A stretch of DNA of 64,000 bases from Ekhidna lutea (GCF_900188325.1 NZ_FZPD01000005.1:248001-312000); one strand, 5' to 3'. Positions 52,974 through 61,728 are shown, numbered from the stretch's first letter. Notes: generated by a model from the letters alone, not told the origin. Made by a program: numbers and translations.

Positions 52974-53585
52974 TCAATTTTCCTCCATCTGACGAAAGGT
53001 CAGATTTATTCGCGGTTGATTCACCTTTTTAGTGGGTGGGAGCCGATGAAGCCAGTGGGTTTGAGTGGTGCCTTTCATCACCAATAGACTACCATTTTCC
53101 AATAGTAGGTCGATGCGTTCCTTGGTTTGCTTATGCTTAAAAGAAAACTTCCGCTCGGCACCAAAGCTTAATGAAGCAATCGATCCGTCTTTCTTTAGTT
53201 CAGTCTCACCATCACTATGCCAGGCCATGCCTTCTTCGCCGGAATGATACAAATTCAACAGGCAAGAGTTGTAAGTTTCACCGGAGTGCTTTTCAGCGAG
53301 CTCTTTGATAGACCGGAGTTCTTCTGTCCATGGAAGTGCTACTTTGGTGGTACCTGAATAGCGATAGGGAAAGGACTTTTCCGCATACCAGGCTACCTTC
53401 CGTTTGGTCACAATCGTCTTACCGAAAATGACAGCCTGATCGGGCTGCCAGTCTATGGTAGCTAGAAAAATTTCAAATAATCGGTCAGCTTCCAGCAACT
53501 CAAAGATTTTGCCATAATAATTGACCGTGCCATCATGGGGCAACCAGTTTTTAGAAGGATATGCTTCCCGTTCGAATAGCTCCAT
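52974..53585 (-). CDS. AlkB-like 2-oxoglutarate/Fe(II) dioxygenase
   Basis: 203 residues. Iron ligands in MAWHSDGE (H, D) and THWLHRLP (H), 2-oxoglutarate-binding arginines in RINLTFRQM, and the substrate region SLSFGAERKFSFKHK. This family repairs alkylated nucleic acid bases (ALKBH2/3-like branch). Stand-alone gene. Confidence 0.92.
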   Translation of the reverse strand: MELFEREAYPSKNWLPHDGTVNYYGKIFELLEADRLFEIFLATIDWQPDQAVIFGKTIVTKRKVAWYAEKSFPYRYSGTTKVALPWTEELRSIKELAEKHSGETYNSCLLNLYHSGEEGMAWHSDGETELKKDGSIASLSFGAERKFSFKHKQTKERIDLLLENGSLLVMKGTTQTHWLHRLPPTKKVNQPRINLTFRQMEEN

Positions 53586-53637
53586 AAACGATTTTGTGAT
53601 TATTGTTTTCGTTCGATGATGTGAATGTTATTGCCAT

Positions 53638-54219
53638 CTACTCTTCCCAAATTCCATGTTTATACAATTGATACCACTTGTTTAGCTCTTCTTCATTGTA
53701 TAGCCCCATCATTTTGAGGACTTCCCTGGTGAATTCAATCGGAGCGATTCCGTTTGCGGTTATTAGTTTCTTATCGGAAACTGAAAGGGAAGCCTGATAA
53801 TGAACTTCACCAGCATAATTGGGAGCTATAGCTTTTAAATAGTTCAAGTCATTGCTTGTATGCATCGTTTCGTTCAACAACCCTAACTGACCAAGAAATG
53901 TGGTGGCAGCACAGATGGCAGCAATTGGCTTATCTAAATCTGCAACCTTTCTGGTAAGTGGCTCTATTTCATTGTTTAGTCCCTTTTCCCAATGCGTGCC
54001 TCCCGGAAGTACCAACAGATCAATGTTGTCCGGTTTGATATTTTTAAGTGCTTCATCCGGAACCACTGTAAGTCCTCCCATACTTTTGATTGGCTTATCA
54101 TCTTTTGAGAAGAAGATCAAATCTGCTAATTCGTTTCGTTTGATTTCAGGAGTTAGATATGCAATTTCCCAGTCTGAAAAACCATCAAATAGGAATACAT
54201 ATATTTTAACTTTTTCCAT
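53638..54219 (-). CDS. DJ-1/PfpI (ThiJ) family protein
   Basis: 193 residues from ATG 54219 (MEKVKIYVFLFDGFSDWE); a start at 54255 would add 12 residues not seen in the family. Nucleophile elbow AAICAATTFLGQLG with the cysteine, and acid residue E16 region. Related to YdeA/DR_1199-type proteins of unknown substrate. A 10-bp inverted repeat lies 28 bp upstream. Confidence 0.85.
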   Translation of the reverse strand: MEKVKIYVFLFDGFSDWEIAYLTPEIKRNELADLIFFSKDDKPIKSMGGLTVVPDEALKNIKPDNIDLLVLPGGTHWEKGLNNEIEPLTRKVADLDKPIAAICAATTFLGQLGLLNETMHTSNDLNYLKAIAPNYAGEVHYQASLSVSDKKLITANGIAPIEFTREVLKMMGLYNEEELNKWYQLYKHGIWEE

Positions 54220-54246
54220 TGTTAACTGTATAAGGAGGTTTAGAAA

Positions 54247-54270
54247 TTGGGTCAATTAGCATTGACCCAA
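54247..54270. promoter_or_regulatory. Inverted repeat between the DUF4386 and PfpI genes
   Basis: Perfect 10-bp inverted repeat TTGGGTCAAT-TAGC-ATTGACCCAA. There is no T-run, so it is more likely an operator (MarR/TetR/HxlR-type size) than a terminator. Confidence 0.45.
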
Positions 54271-54286
54271 AATATTAATATCTGAT

Positions 54287-54979
54287 TTAGGAAGGTTCGT
54301 TTACACCTTTAATCAATAAATAAAAAGTAAGAGAAACTTCACCAACTGCCGCTGAGAATCCCACGATGTTTGCTAACAAAGCTTCATTTCCGGGAATCAT
54401 GATATTACCAAAGGTCTCAATCAGGTACCCAAAAGCTGCGAATACCATCAGGATTCCGAAAATACTTGGGAACAGATTGGATCGATTGAGTAGAATTCCA
54501 AGCAGCAAACAATGTATCCCGAAAAATGCACCAGCAAGCAAATAGCCATAATTGTGTGCCTGCAAAAAGAGCATGGTCCAGGTTTCTTGCTGTTCCATTC
54601 CCAGCACAGAGAGGTAGCCACCTGAAGTCGCTGCTTCGATCACCATGTAATGATTTAATAGGTTAAGGCTTGCAATCGCCGGATGTGCCAAGAGGCGGAA
54701 TACAGCCGCAATGATGGCGAGTGTTTTATTTACTCCTTTCAGTAGTTGATACAGAAGAATAGCAATTACTGCATCTAGTAAAAAGGCAATGAGATCAGTT
54801 GTCAGTCCTAGCCTGAATAGGCCTTCTGATGCCACAATGTTAGCCAAAGTATTTTCCGGTTCACCAGGTACAAACAAGGTGCCTCGCACATAGCCCTGGC
54901 TGAAACCAGCGCAAATAATGACCAACAGGTACAGGATACCTGTCAGTCGAGCTGTTTTTTTATTGTCAGTTTCCATCAC
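54287..54979 (-). CDS. DUF4386 membrane protein
   Basis: 230 residues, six TM segments, with the DUF4386 signatures TARLTGILYLLVIICAGFSQGYVR and FGIHCLLLGILLNRSNLFPSIFGILMVFAAFGYL. Function unknown. It is 7 bp downstream of the nitroreductase gene, so the two are co-transcribed. Confidence 0.85.
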   Translation of the reverse strand: MMETDNKKTARLTGILYLLVIICAGFSQGYVRGTLFVPGEPENTLANIVASEGLFRLGLTTDLIAFLLDAVIAILLYQLLKGVNKTLAIIAAVFRLLAHPAIASLNLLNHYMVIEAATSGGYLSVLGMEQQETWTMLFLQAHNYGYLLAGAFFGIHCLLLGILLNRSNLFPSIFGILMVFAAFGYLIETFGNIMIPGNEALLANIVGFSAAVGEVSLTFYLLIKGVNEPS

Positions 54980-54986
54980 AATAAAA

Positions 54987-55619
54987 TTAAGCTAATTCAA
55001 AAAGTTCATCCATTGGCTTCCTTACTTTCTTACGCTTTTGCGTTTGATCATTTTCAGAACGATATCCTATGGGAGCAATGACCGAAGCATTGAGTCCTAG
55101 CTCGTCCAGTCCGAGAATGCGATTGTATGCCTGTTTATCAAATCCCTCCATTGGACATGCATCTATCTTGCGATCGGCACAAGCTATAATGAGGTTATTC
55201 AGAGCCAGATACGTTTGCTTTTCAGACCAGCTTTTTCGCTCTGCTGATGTCTTATTTGCAATATCTGATTTGATGAACTCACCATATTGTTTCAAGCCTT
55301 TTGTGTCCACAGTATCTTGCGTATCTATAATCAACTGAATATAATCATCCACATGTTGATCATGGTTTACGGTGTAGTTGCAGAATATAAATAGATGCGA
55401 AGCGTCTGTGATTTGCGCCTGATCCCACGAAGCTTTCCGTAGTTCCTCTCGTATCTCAGGACTCTCGATGATCAAAACCTTATACATCTGTAGGCCATAA
55501 GAGGAAACGGATAAGCGGATAGCTTCCTTTAAGAAATCCAGGTCGTCAGTTGACACCTTTCTTTTAGGGTCAAAGACTTTAGTGGCATAGCGCCAGTTTA
55601 GTTTGTCTAATAAATTCAT
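54987..55619 (-). CDS. NAD(P)H-dependent nitroreductase (NfsB-like)
   Basis: 210 residues. FMN-binding nitroreductase fold: RYATKVFDP at the N-terminus, SSYGLQMYKVLII, ALNNLIIACADRKIDACPMEGFD and the GYRSENDQTQKRKKVRKP end. It reduces nitro compounds or quinones with NAD(P)H. It lies between the GNAT gene (7 bp) and the DUF4386 gene, forming a short stress operon. Confidence 0.9.
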   Translation of the reverse strand: MNLLDKLNWRYATKVFDPKRKVSTDDLDFLKEAIRLSVSSYGLQMYKVLIIESPEIREELRKASWDQAQITDASHLFIFCNYTVNHDQHVDDYIQLIIDTQDTVDTKGLKQYGEFIKSDIANKTSAERKSWSEKQTYLALNNLIIACADRKIDACPMEGFDKQAYNRILGLDELGLNASVIAPIGYRSENDQTQKRKKVRKPMDELFELA

Positions 55620-55626
55620 AGTCCTT

Positions 55627-56355
55627 TTAATTTTTGGGTTTAATAAATGTTTTAATGATGAAATCTTCTCTAAATCCGGTCTTTAGGTATAGTCCTTTTC
55701 CTATTTCCGAAGCTTGCAGTGTAGCATAGTTCGCTCCCTTCATTCGGGCGATATTCATCATGTGAATGAGTAGTTCTTCCGCATAACCTTTCCTGCGCTG
55801 CGTTGGAATAACCCCCATGGAGTGGATGCCTGCAATGCCATGCTGATCCATAAAAAGTACTGCTGTGCCTACCGGAACTCCGTCATGTTTGCCAATGAAG
55901 TATTCAATAGATCCAATGGTTTTTGTTACAGTCTCAGCACTTACTTCATAACCAAATGATTCCTGAAATAGATTGGACCATGTTACTGCCATCTTTTCGT
56001 TCGTCACTTTTTGAATGACCACCCGATCAATACGCTCGGGTGCATTCGTCAGATCCATTGACATGGCTACTTGTGTTAGTTTTTCTTCAAAACCTCTGGT
56101 TATAAGTGTTAACTCTTGCTTTGCTAGATCATTTCCCCAAATGGGAATCGATACGCCATCCAGATTCCATTTGAGTTGAATGTCATGGAGTGTCAGCATG
56201 TCCAATGATTGAGTAAACCATAGTTTGTTTGGCCACTCGCCACTTCCTGCAACGCTCAAACAGTAGCCTTCTTCTTTTATGTATTGTCCGGCCAACTGAC
56301 CTCCGGCCTTCCAGAGAGCAGTAAGGTTGTTAATATTTGCCTTGATTAAATCCAT
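55627..56355 (-). CDS. GNAT family N-acetyltransferase
   Basis: 242 residues. The N-terminal half is diverged. The C-terminal GNAT core (about 130-242) shows the acetyl-CoA loop IPTQRRKGYAEELLIHMMNIARMKGANYATLQASEIGKGLYLKTGFRE. Substrate unknown. It abuts the transporter gene upstream (1-bp overlap) and the nitroreductase gene downstream. Confidence 0.88.
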   Translation of the reverse strand: MDLIKANINNLTALWKAGGQLAGQYIKEEGYCLSVAGSGEWPNKLWFTQSLDMLTLHDIQLKWNLDGVSIPIWGNDLAKQELTLITRGFEEKLTQVAMSMDLTNAPERIDRVVIQKVTNEKMAVTWSNLFQESFGYEVSAETVTKTIGSIEYFIGKHDGVPVGTAVLFMDQHGIAGIHSMGVIPTQRRKGYAEELLIHMMNIARMKGANYATLQASEIGKGLYLKTGFREDFIIKTFIKPKN

Positions 56356-56801
56356 TATGATTTGATTAAAATGACACCTGATATCATCACGACTAATCCA
56401 GCAATCTTCTTCATCGTGATGGGTTCCATTGGCATATTAAACCACCCAAAATGTCCGGCAATAGCGGCGAAAATGAGTTGACCGGCCAGACCGAATGTCA
56501 CCGCTGTGGAGATACCCAGCCTCGGAATGATGTAATAGAAAAGCGTTACCGCCAGGAAGCTCAAGACTCCTCCGGTGATCCACATATAGATCGGTATTTC
56601 CCTGAGCTGATGCATACTTGGAAACTGCCTAACAGTGACCAGCACTGCAATCAAGGTAAAGCTGGCACTCATGGTCAGTGCTGTGGAGGTGGCCAAGAGG
56701 GAATTGTTTAGTAGGATACCAAGGCGGGCATTTACCCCGCCCTGGATCACGACCATAATTCCCACCGAAAAGGAGAGAAGAAGCAATGTTGGATTATTCA
56801 T
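56355..56801 (-). CDS. DMT-type transporter (DUF606/YdcZ)
   Basis: 148 residues, five TM helices, with GGVNARLGILLNN near the start and FGLAGQLIFAAIAGHFGWFNMP near the end, as in the DUF606 branch of the drug/metabolite transporter superfamily. First gene of the operon with GNAT, nitroreductase and DUF4386. Confidence 0.88.
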   Translation of the reverse strand: MNNPTLLLLSFSVGIMVVIQGGVNARLGILLNNSLLATSTALTMSASFTLIAVLVTVRQFPSMHQLREIPIYMWITGGVLSFLAVTLFYYIIPRLGISTAVTFGLAGQLIFAAIAGHFGWFNMPMEPITMKKIAGLVVMISGVILIKS

Positions 56802-56870
56802 CGTCTTATTGTTTTTGATGTTGATTTGAATAGCGAATGGGACTCTAGGGAACCATTCGCTTTATAGCTA

Positions 56871-57167
56871 TCAGGCAGGAAGTCCTTCGATAATCACACC
56901 GGTAGACGTGGTAGCGGACATGCGAAGAGCCTTCAAATCTTTGTACTCGTCCGAGTCGTACCAGTTTTCCGCCATTTCAAAACTTGGAAACTGAATCATG
57001 ACCAGGTAACTGGGTGTTACCGATCCCTCAACCACTCTTGTTTTACCACCCAGTACCACGTACTTTCCCGGGTGTTTTTCCACCACTTCAGCCACTTGGC
57101 TTTTGTAGGTTTCTAAATCCTCCGGACTGGTTACCGTGAGGTTGTCAAATAATATGTAAGCTGACAT
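56871..57167 (-). CDS. DUF1330 domain protein
   Basis: 98 residues, complete DUF1330 (dimeric alpha-beta barrel) domain: YILFDNLTVTSPEDLETYKSQV, GKYVVLGGKTRVVEG, LVMIQFPSFEMAENWYDSDEY. Role unknown, perhaps handling small aromatic or reactive compounds. The current end of the cyclase frame overlaps its start by 23 bp only because of a frameshift. Confidence 0.88.
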   Translation of the reverse strand: MSAYILFDNLTVTSPEDLETYKSQVAEVVEKHPGKYVVLGGKTRVVEGSVTPSYLVMIQFPSFEMAENWYDSDEYKDLKALRMSATTSTGVIIEGLPA

Positions 57168-58164
57168 GTTGTTTGTTGTTTAAATTTTTCAGAATTATTT
57201 GGATATAGGTAGGGCAATGGGACGCATTGGAGAGCCGCTTGCACCTTTTTAGTTTCAGTGAAGCTGCGATGAATGCAAACTCATACACCTCATCATTGGC
57301 CAGCTCTTCCAGGTACATCTGCTCGATGAACATAACACCTTTTTCAGCCAGTAGATAGGTGTGTACAGGTACCCAATTATCTTCTCGCTCCGGAGGGAAT
57401 GCTTCAAAACTCAGGTTGTCTGCACCCAGAAGCATGATGCCCTGGTCTTCAATAAGCCACTTTACCGCATCAAGGCTGATACCCGGATAGTTGTCGAGAT
57501 AGTGATTGGCATCCTGATAAAACTCACCCTGACCTGTGCGGATAACGACAACATCGCCAGGCTCCAACCCAACTCGCTGTTTTTTAAGTGCATCCTGAAG
57601 GTCTTTGGCAGTAATCCGATAGTTCGCGGGAAGTGTCCCTTTGGATGATTTTACATCAATCATCACTCCACGAGCGATGATGGGAGGGATGGTCTCTGCT
57701 CCGGTTTTTTTCCAGCCTTTGTCGCCCAGATGTTCTTCCGGAGTAAATCCATTCCAAATTTTTCCGTTCAGTCCAAAATGGTTGAGTGCATCAATGTGTG
57801 TACCCATGTGCGTGTACATAGAGATGGCATCCCCTGTGTAACTCACCTTGCGATTCATCGTTTCACCTATTCCGTTAGGGTTGTCTACGATGGTTCCGTG
57901 CGGGGTATGAGTGAGCCAATACTGATAGCCGGGATCTCCCAACGCATGGAAGCTGGGCATGCCCACAAAGTAGTCGACACTGAGGTCATAAGCCTTGCCC
58001 GAATTAATCTGAGAGAGAACGTGAAGCTTGGATGCTTCGGTCATTAAGTTCAGGGTGCCGATTTCATCTTCCGGTCCCCATGGACTTGTACCAACTACCT
58101 CTTTGTGCTGTGCCTTGACAGCCACGGTGAGAAGTAATAACATAGAAAAGAATGTTGCTTTCAT
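57145..58164 (-). CDS. Cyclase/kynurenine formamidase-like hydrolase with C-terminal frameshift
   Basis: 339 residues as read. A signal peptide (VAVKAQ) precedes a cyclase-family domain with the metal motif HMGTHIDALNHFG and EAFPPERE. After AASLKLK the frame continues with an atypical tail. Dropping one A from the five-A run at 57246-57250 restores GASGSPMRPIALPISK and a stop at 57195, the ending I expect for this family. So the gene likely carries a +1 insertion (or a read error). The catalytic part is intact. It probably hydrolyses an amide or ester in the periplasm. Confidence 0.8.
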   Translation of the reverse strand: MKATFFSMLLLLTVAVKAQHKEVVGTSPWGPEDEIGTLNLMTEASKLHVLSQINSGKAYDLSVDYFVGMPSFHALGDPGYQYWLTHTPHGTIVDNPNGIGETMNRKVSYTGDAISMYTHMGTHIDALNHFGLNGKIWNGFTPEEHLGDKGWKKTGAETIPPIIARGVMIDVKSSKGTLPANYRITAKDLQDALKKQRVGLEPGDVVVIRTGQGEFYQDANHYLDNYPGISLDAVKWLIEDQGIMLLGADNLSFEAFPPEREDNWVPVHTYLLAEKGVMFIEQMYLEELANDEVYEFAFIAASLKLKRCKRLSNASHCPTYIQIILKNLNNKQHVSLHII

Positions 58165-58225
58165 AGCTTTTTAACTTTTTGATTACAAAGTTTCAAGCCA
58201 GCGAAAGCGAAAACATTAAGGTATC

Positions 58226-58813
58226 TTAAGAAAGGCTTTGAGTGCTCATTTTTTTTCGGATGGTACTCAAATGTTCAGGGGTAATGCCGAGATACGATGC
58301 GATCATATATTGAGGAATTTGCTGCTCCATGTCTCTGTATCGATTGATAAATTCGGAGTAGCGTAGCTCGGCGCTAACACTCATGGATCGGATGGTTCGT
58401 TCCTGTAAAGCGACATAGCCATTTTGTGTTTTGATGCGAAAGAAGCGATCCATCATGGGCACTTCATCGTACAGCTGATTGAGACGATCACGATGCACCT
58501 GCATCATGGTGCTTTCCGTAATGGCCTGCATGAAAAAAGTGGCAGGTGTTTCCGTGAGAAAGGCATAAAGATCGTTGATCCACCATCCGGAAATACCAAA
58601 CTGAAGAATGTGTTCCTGCCCGTCCTCATCAACGGAATAAACCTTCATGCATCCATCCGAAACAAAACGCATATGGTTGGATGGGTCTCCTTTTTGCAAC
58701 AGGTGTTCTTTCTTTTTTAGGTGTCGAGGCTTAAATGCATCGCTTACCAACGCCACTTCTTTCTCAGAAAGAGGAACGAGTTCTTTGATATTATTGATGA
58801 GGATGCTGTGCAT
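58226..58813 (-). CDS. Crp/Fnr family transcription regulator
   Basis: 195 residues from ATG 58813 (MHSILINNIKELVPLSEKE); the frame is open to 58867. A cNMP-binding beta roll (LQKGDPSNHMRFVSDGCMKVYSVDEDGQEHILQFGISGWWI) is followed by a helical dimer interface and a degenerate HTH (QYMIASYLGITPEHLSTIRKKM). This is the short Bacteroidota Crp-like branch, without FNR cysteines. It is divergent from nothing and lies upstream of the cyclase/DUF1330 genes on the same strand, which it may control. Confidence 0.88.
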   Translation of the reverse strand: MHSILINNIKELVPLSEKEVALVSDAFKPRHLKKKEHLLQKGDPSNHMRFVSDGCMKVYSVDEDGQEHILQFGISGWWINDLYAFLTETPATFFMQAITESTMMQVHRDRLNQLYDEVPMMDRFFRIKTQNGYVALQERTIRSMSVSAELRYSEFINRYRDMEQQIPQYMIASYLGITPEHLSTIRKKMSTQSLS

Positions 58814-58880
58814 TGGTTTGTTACGATTGCTTAAAAATGGATGGTGGGTCTTGAAGTCCACCACCATCCAAATTTAGTTG

Positions 58881-59525
58881 CTACTCTTCTTCCTTAAATG
58901 GAAAAAAATCAAGCACATCGTATTCCCACATGTTAGTTGGAAAAATGACCACCAAATTGGCGGTTTTTTCTCCTATGTTTTTAAACGCATGAGGTACCAT
59001 AGGAGGGATATTAACAATGTATGGAGCCTCAATGGTGAATAGTGTATCGCCCAGTGCGTATAAGATTGTACCCTCCAGCAATACATGAGATTCTTCACCT
59101 TTATGAGTGTGCATGGGTGGTGCACCACCAGGAAAGGTTTCGGTGATACCGATAACAAGATTCTTATATCCGTGTTTATATCCTTCCATAACATGTACAT
59201 ATTCACCGGGTCCTGGATTGATGGCCGGCAGGTCTTCCACTTTCGCAACGTATTCACTCCAGTTTTTGAGTTCTTTGGATTCATAGCCCGGAGGGACGGT
59301 TCTGCGCTCCAGTACTTTATGCGAATGATGTTGGGCATGTAAATACTCCATAATTGAGTCAGGAACAGTTTTTACTTCTGCTACTAACTTTTCAATGGAG
59401 AAGGTCTCCTTCGTTTGGTCGTGAGTGTGTGATTCGCCTCCGTGAGAATGAGTTCCTTCATTGCTCTGGGTGCATGACATAGCTAAAGCAACTAATGCGA
59501 TTACAATAAAATTGATCTTTTTCAT
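58881..59525 (-). CDS. Cupin-domain lipoprotein with His-rich N-terminus
   Basis: 214 residues. Lipobox LAMSC, then a histidine-rich linker (HSHGGESHTHDQ). A second His cluster (HAQHHSHKVLERR) precedes the cupin (about 115-205: GAPPMHTHKGEESHVLLEG and VPHAFKNIGEKTANLVVIFP), with both metal histidine sets. A periplasmic metal-binding dioxygenase or isomerase is possible. Confidence 0.82.
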   Translation of the reverse strand: MKKINFIVIALVALAMSCTQSNEGTHSHGGESHTHDQTKETFSIEKLVAEVKTVPDSIMEYLHAQHHSHKVLERRTVPPGYESKELKNWSEYVAKVEDLPAINPGPGEYVHVMEGYKHGYKNLVIGITETFPGGAPPMHTHKGEESHVLLEGTILYALGDTLFTIEAPYIVNIPPMVPHAFKNIGEKTANLVVIFPTNMWEYDVLDFFPFKEEE

Positions 59526-59582
59526 GGTTGGTTAATTTGATGATAGACAGTAGAAAGATAATTAGAAAGCGTGAAAATCTTT

Positions 59583-60203
59583 CTAAGAATCAACTAGCAG
59601 CACTTTTCCGTAATACCGCTCCCAACTTTTTTTTGCTGACTTCATCAGTGCAGGGTATACAATCCAATGACGGAACGGCTGGATCAATTTCATGTAGGCT
59701 TTTCCAAAAAGTCCCTTTGGTTTTACGTACACAGCCATATGAATGCCATAACCACCAGCTATTTGCACTCTCCCAATATGCAGGGCAGCATGTACGGTCT
59801 TATTCTCAATTTCAGATAAATATTCATCCTCCAGTTGATAAACAGGAATAAAGTCTCCGGTACCGGGATCAGGCAGGTCTTTGAATTTCTGGTTTTCTGC
59901 CTTCGCATATCGTTCCCGGATACTTCCGGGGAGCAAATGATCTATCTGCTGTTTTTCATCCCAGTTGAAGATTTTGCCAAGAAAGAGTCTAAGACGAAAT
60001 AGAAATCCTGCTAGTCCTTTTTGTGTCACCTGTTCATTCGATTCCATGAACTGATTTAGAAACAGATCCAGGCTGTGCTCTTGTTTGAGCTTTACCGGTA
60101 CACGCCAGACATCTTCAATATCAAAATCTTCCAGCAAGGAATGCACTCGCCATGGCTGTTCCAGGTGGCTCTGTTTATTAATTTTGATTTGGTTGAGTGT
60201 CAT
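59583..60203 (-). CDS. DUF2867-like protein
   Basis: 206 residues, cytoplasmic. Features: SLLEDFDIEDVWRVPV at the N-terminus, GSIRERYAKAENQKFKDLPDP, TVHAALHIGRV and FGKAYMKLIQPFRHWIVYPALMKSAKKSW near the end, the last being typical of DUF2867 proteins. Function unknown. Confidence 0.7.
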   Translation of the reverse strand: MTLNQIKINKQSHLEQPWRVHSLLEDFDIEDVWRVPVKLKQEHSLDLFLNQFMESNEQVTQKGLAGFLFRLRLFLGKIFNWDEKQQIDHLLPGSIRERYAKAENQKFKDLPDPGTGDFIPVYQLEDEYLSEIENKTVHAALHIGRVQIAGGYGIHMAVYVKPKGLFGKAYMKLIQPFRHWIVYPALMKSAKKSWERYYGKVLLVDS

Positions 60204-60234
60204 GAAAGCCTATTGAGCGAATAAATATCAATTT

Positions 60235-60615
60235 TCATTGATAATCTTGTATTAAAAACTCAAGTGCCTCTTCCTTCGTTTCAAACCAATCGATGTTTCT
60301 GTTTTCCCCCGGTCGAGGAGTAATCAGCTTGGTATCTATCATTTCTTTAAAAATCAATTTACCAAAACCAACAGACCCCCACCTTTTCACATGTCCTTTA
60401 ATTTCATCAAAGTATTGTGGAAAGTAGTCTAAAATCTCTTGTTTCAATTTTACTCGTGAGATGATTTCTAAGACGAGGGCAGAAGTACGCTCATATTTAG
60501 TGATATACTCCAGAGAGTATTTCATCAGATCAAATTCAAGCTCATGAGGTACGATTGAGTAGTCAATGACCACAATCTCCTTTTCATTATGAATTTCTGT
60601 GTAAAGCCCCTGCAT
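60235..60615 (-). CDS. Hypothetical protein, STAS/SpoIIAA-like fold
   Basis: 126 residues without signal or TM. Start IVVIDYSIVPHELEF and end NIDWFETKEEALEFLIQDY resemble the SpoIIAA-like (STAS/SEC14) small proteins, in which the last helix follows a 'F.t.eeAl.wL' motif. Assignment is tentative. Function unknown. Confidence 0.6.
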   Translation of the reverse strand: MQGLYTEIHNEKEIVVIDYSIVPHELEFDLMKYSLEYITKYERTSALVLEIISRVKLKQEILDYFPQYFDEIKGHVKRWGSVGFGKLIFKEMIDTKLITPRPGENRNIDWFETKEEALEFLIQDYQ

Positions 60616-60743
60616 CTTAGAATATTGTGCTTATTAAAGGTACCTAAATTGTTTGATGTATGATCAGCCATAAGCCATCAGATGCTTTGAATGTTGCGTA
60701 TTAAGATTTATCTCGTATCTTTTGCCACCTCAAACTGAAAATC

Positions 60744-61307
60744 ATGCTATCAGAATTACAGAAAGAGAAAATTTCGCATTATTTCCGAGTGGTTTTAGAT
60801 CAAGACCGAAATGGTGTGCTAGAAGAAAATGACTTTAGAGAAATTGGTGAGTCTTTATGCGTTCTTTGGGTGTACAAACCGGGAACAAAGGAATATGAGG
60901 AAGTGATCGACAAGAGCATCCAGAGCTGGAAAATGTTCAAAAAGTATTTCGAGAAGCAGGGAGGGGTAGCGAATGAGGAACAGTTTCTCTACTTTTTTGA
61001 AGTGATGCTAAGACCAGGAAATGAACATGTTTACAAAAGCTGGGTGAAGTACATGATCAGCTCCATATTTGATTCATTTGATCTAAATAAAGATGACGTA
61101 ATCTCAGTGAATGAGTATTCTGACATGTTTATGTGCTATCACATCCCCATCAAGCATTCGGCAAAAGCATTTGTCAAACTAGATAGAGACGGGGATGATT
61201 TTATCACTAAGAAAGAGTTGATGAAAGCAGTAGATGAATTCTTCATGTCAAGTGATGAAAAGTCACCAGGAAACTGGCTTTTCGGTTTTTGGGGAGATAA
61301 AGACTAA
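60744..61307 (+). CDS. EF-hand calcium-binding protein
   Basis: 187 residues, cytoplasmic. Three EF-hand loops can be read: DQDRNGVLEEND (residues about 19-30), DLNKDDVISVNE (about 113-124) and DRDGDDFITKKE (about 147-158), with a degenerate fourth in between. The layout resembles calerythrin-type bacterial sarcoplasmic-calcium-binding proteins. It probably buffers Ca2+ or switches with it. Confidence 0.88.
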   Translation: MLSELQKEKISHYFRVVLDQDRNGVLEENDFREIGESLCVLWVYKPGTKEYEEVIDKSIQSWKMFKKYFEKQGGVANEEQFLYFFEVMLRPGNEHVYKSWVKYMISSIFDSFDLNKDDVISVNEYSDMFMCYHIPIKHSAKAFVKLDRDGDDFITKKELMKAVDEFFMSSDEKSPGNWLFGFWGDKD

Positions 61308-61309
61308 AA

Positions 61310-61335
61310 AAACAAAACCCCGCCGAAGCGGGGTT
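61310..61335 (-). terminator. Hairpin terminator between the EF-hand gene and the small ORF
   Basis: Stem AACCCCGC/GCGGGGTT (61316-61335) with CGAA loop. On the minus strand it is followed by TTGTTTTTTT, so it mainly serves the 51-residue gene. On the plus strand the T-run is poor. Confidence 0.75.
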
Positions 61336-61377
61336 CATACACCTACCTAATCCTGGATGAAACTTACCATAGCTTAC

Positions 61378-61533
61378 TCAAGCCATCCGTAGCTGGTTCA
61401 TATAGGTTTGACACTTCTCTTTTGATCCGATATATAATATCTTAAGATTCTTTTTCACAATCCACTCTCCTGAATCTGTCTTTGCCATCTTAATAGAATC
61501 CTTCTTGGCGAATAGTTTAAATAGGTTCATCAT
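61378..61533 (-). CDS. Small 51-residue protein
   Basis: Minus-strand frame from tandem ATGs at 61533/61530 to TGA at 61378. The peptide starts MMNLFKLFAKK and has GEWIVKKNLKILYIGSKEKC and a short basic end. It is followed 43 bp later by a good terminator in its own direction, which supports a real gene. It may be a short beta-hairpin protein. No family was recognised. Confidence 0.55.
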   Translation of the reverse strand: MMNLFKLFAKKDSIKMAKTDSGEWIVKKNLKILYIGSKEKCQTYMNQLRMA

Positions 61534-61662
61534 AGCTGTTATTCCGTTTAATTATGATTCAAAGATGGATTTGAATAATTCAATTTAATGTAAGTATTGT
61601 ACCATAAATTAATGTAGGTAAAATGCTTATTAAAATATTATTATTTAGCTAATAAATTGTAC

Positions 61663-61728
61663 TATTTAAATATAGAAGCGCGAATCGGATCTGTATATTT
61701 AAATATAGAAGCGCGAATCGGATCTGTA
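61663..61728. repeat. Perfect 33-bp tandem duplication
   Basis: Two identical 33-bp units (61663-61695 and 61696-61728), each starting TATTTAAATATAGAAGCGCG. They end 4 bp before the stop of the M20 gene on the minus strand. Confidence 0.95.
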
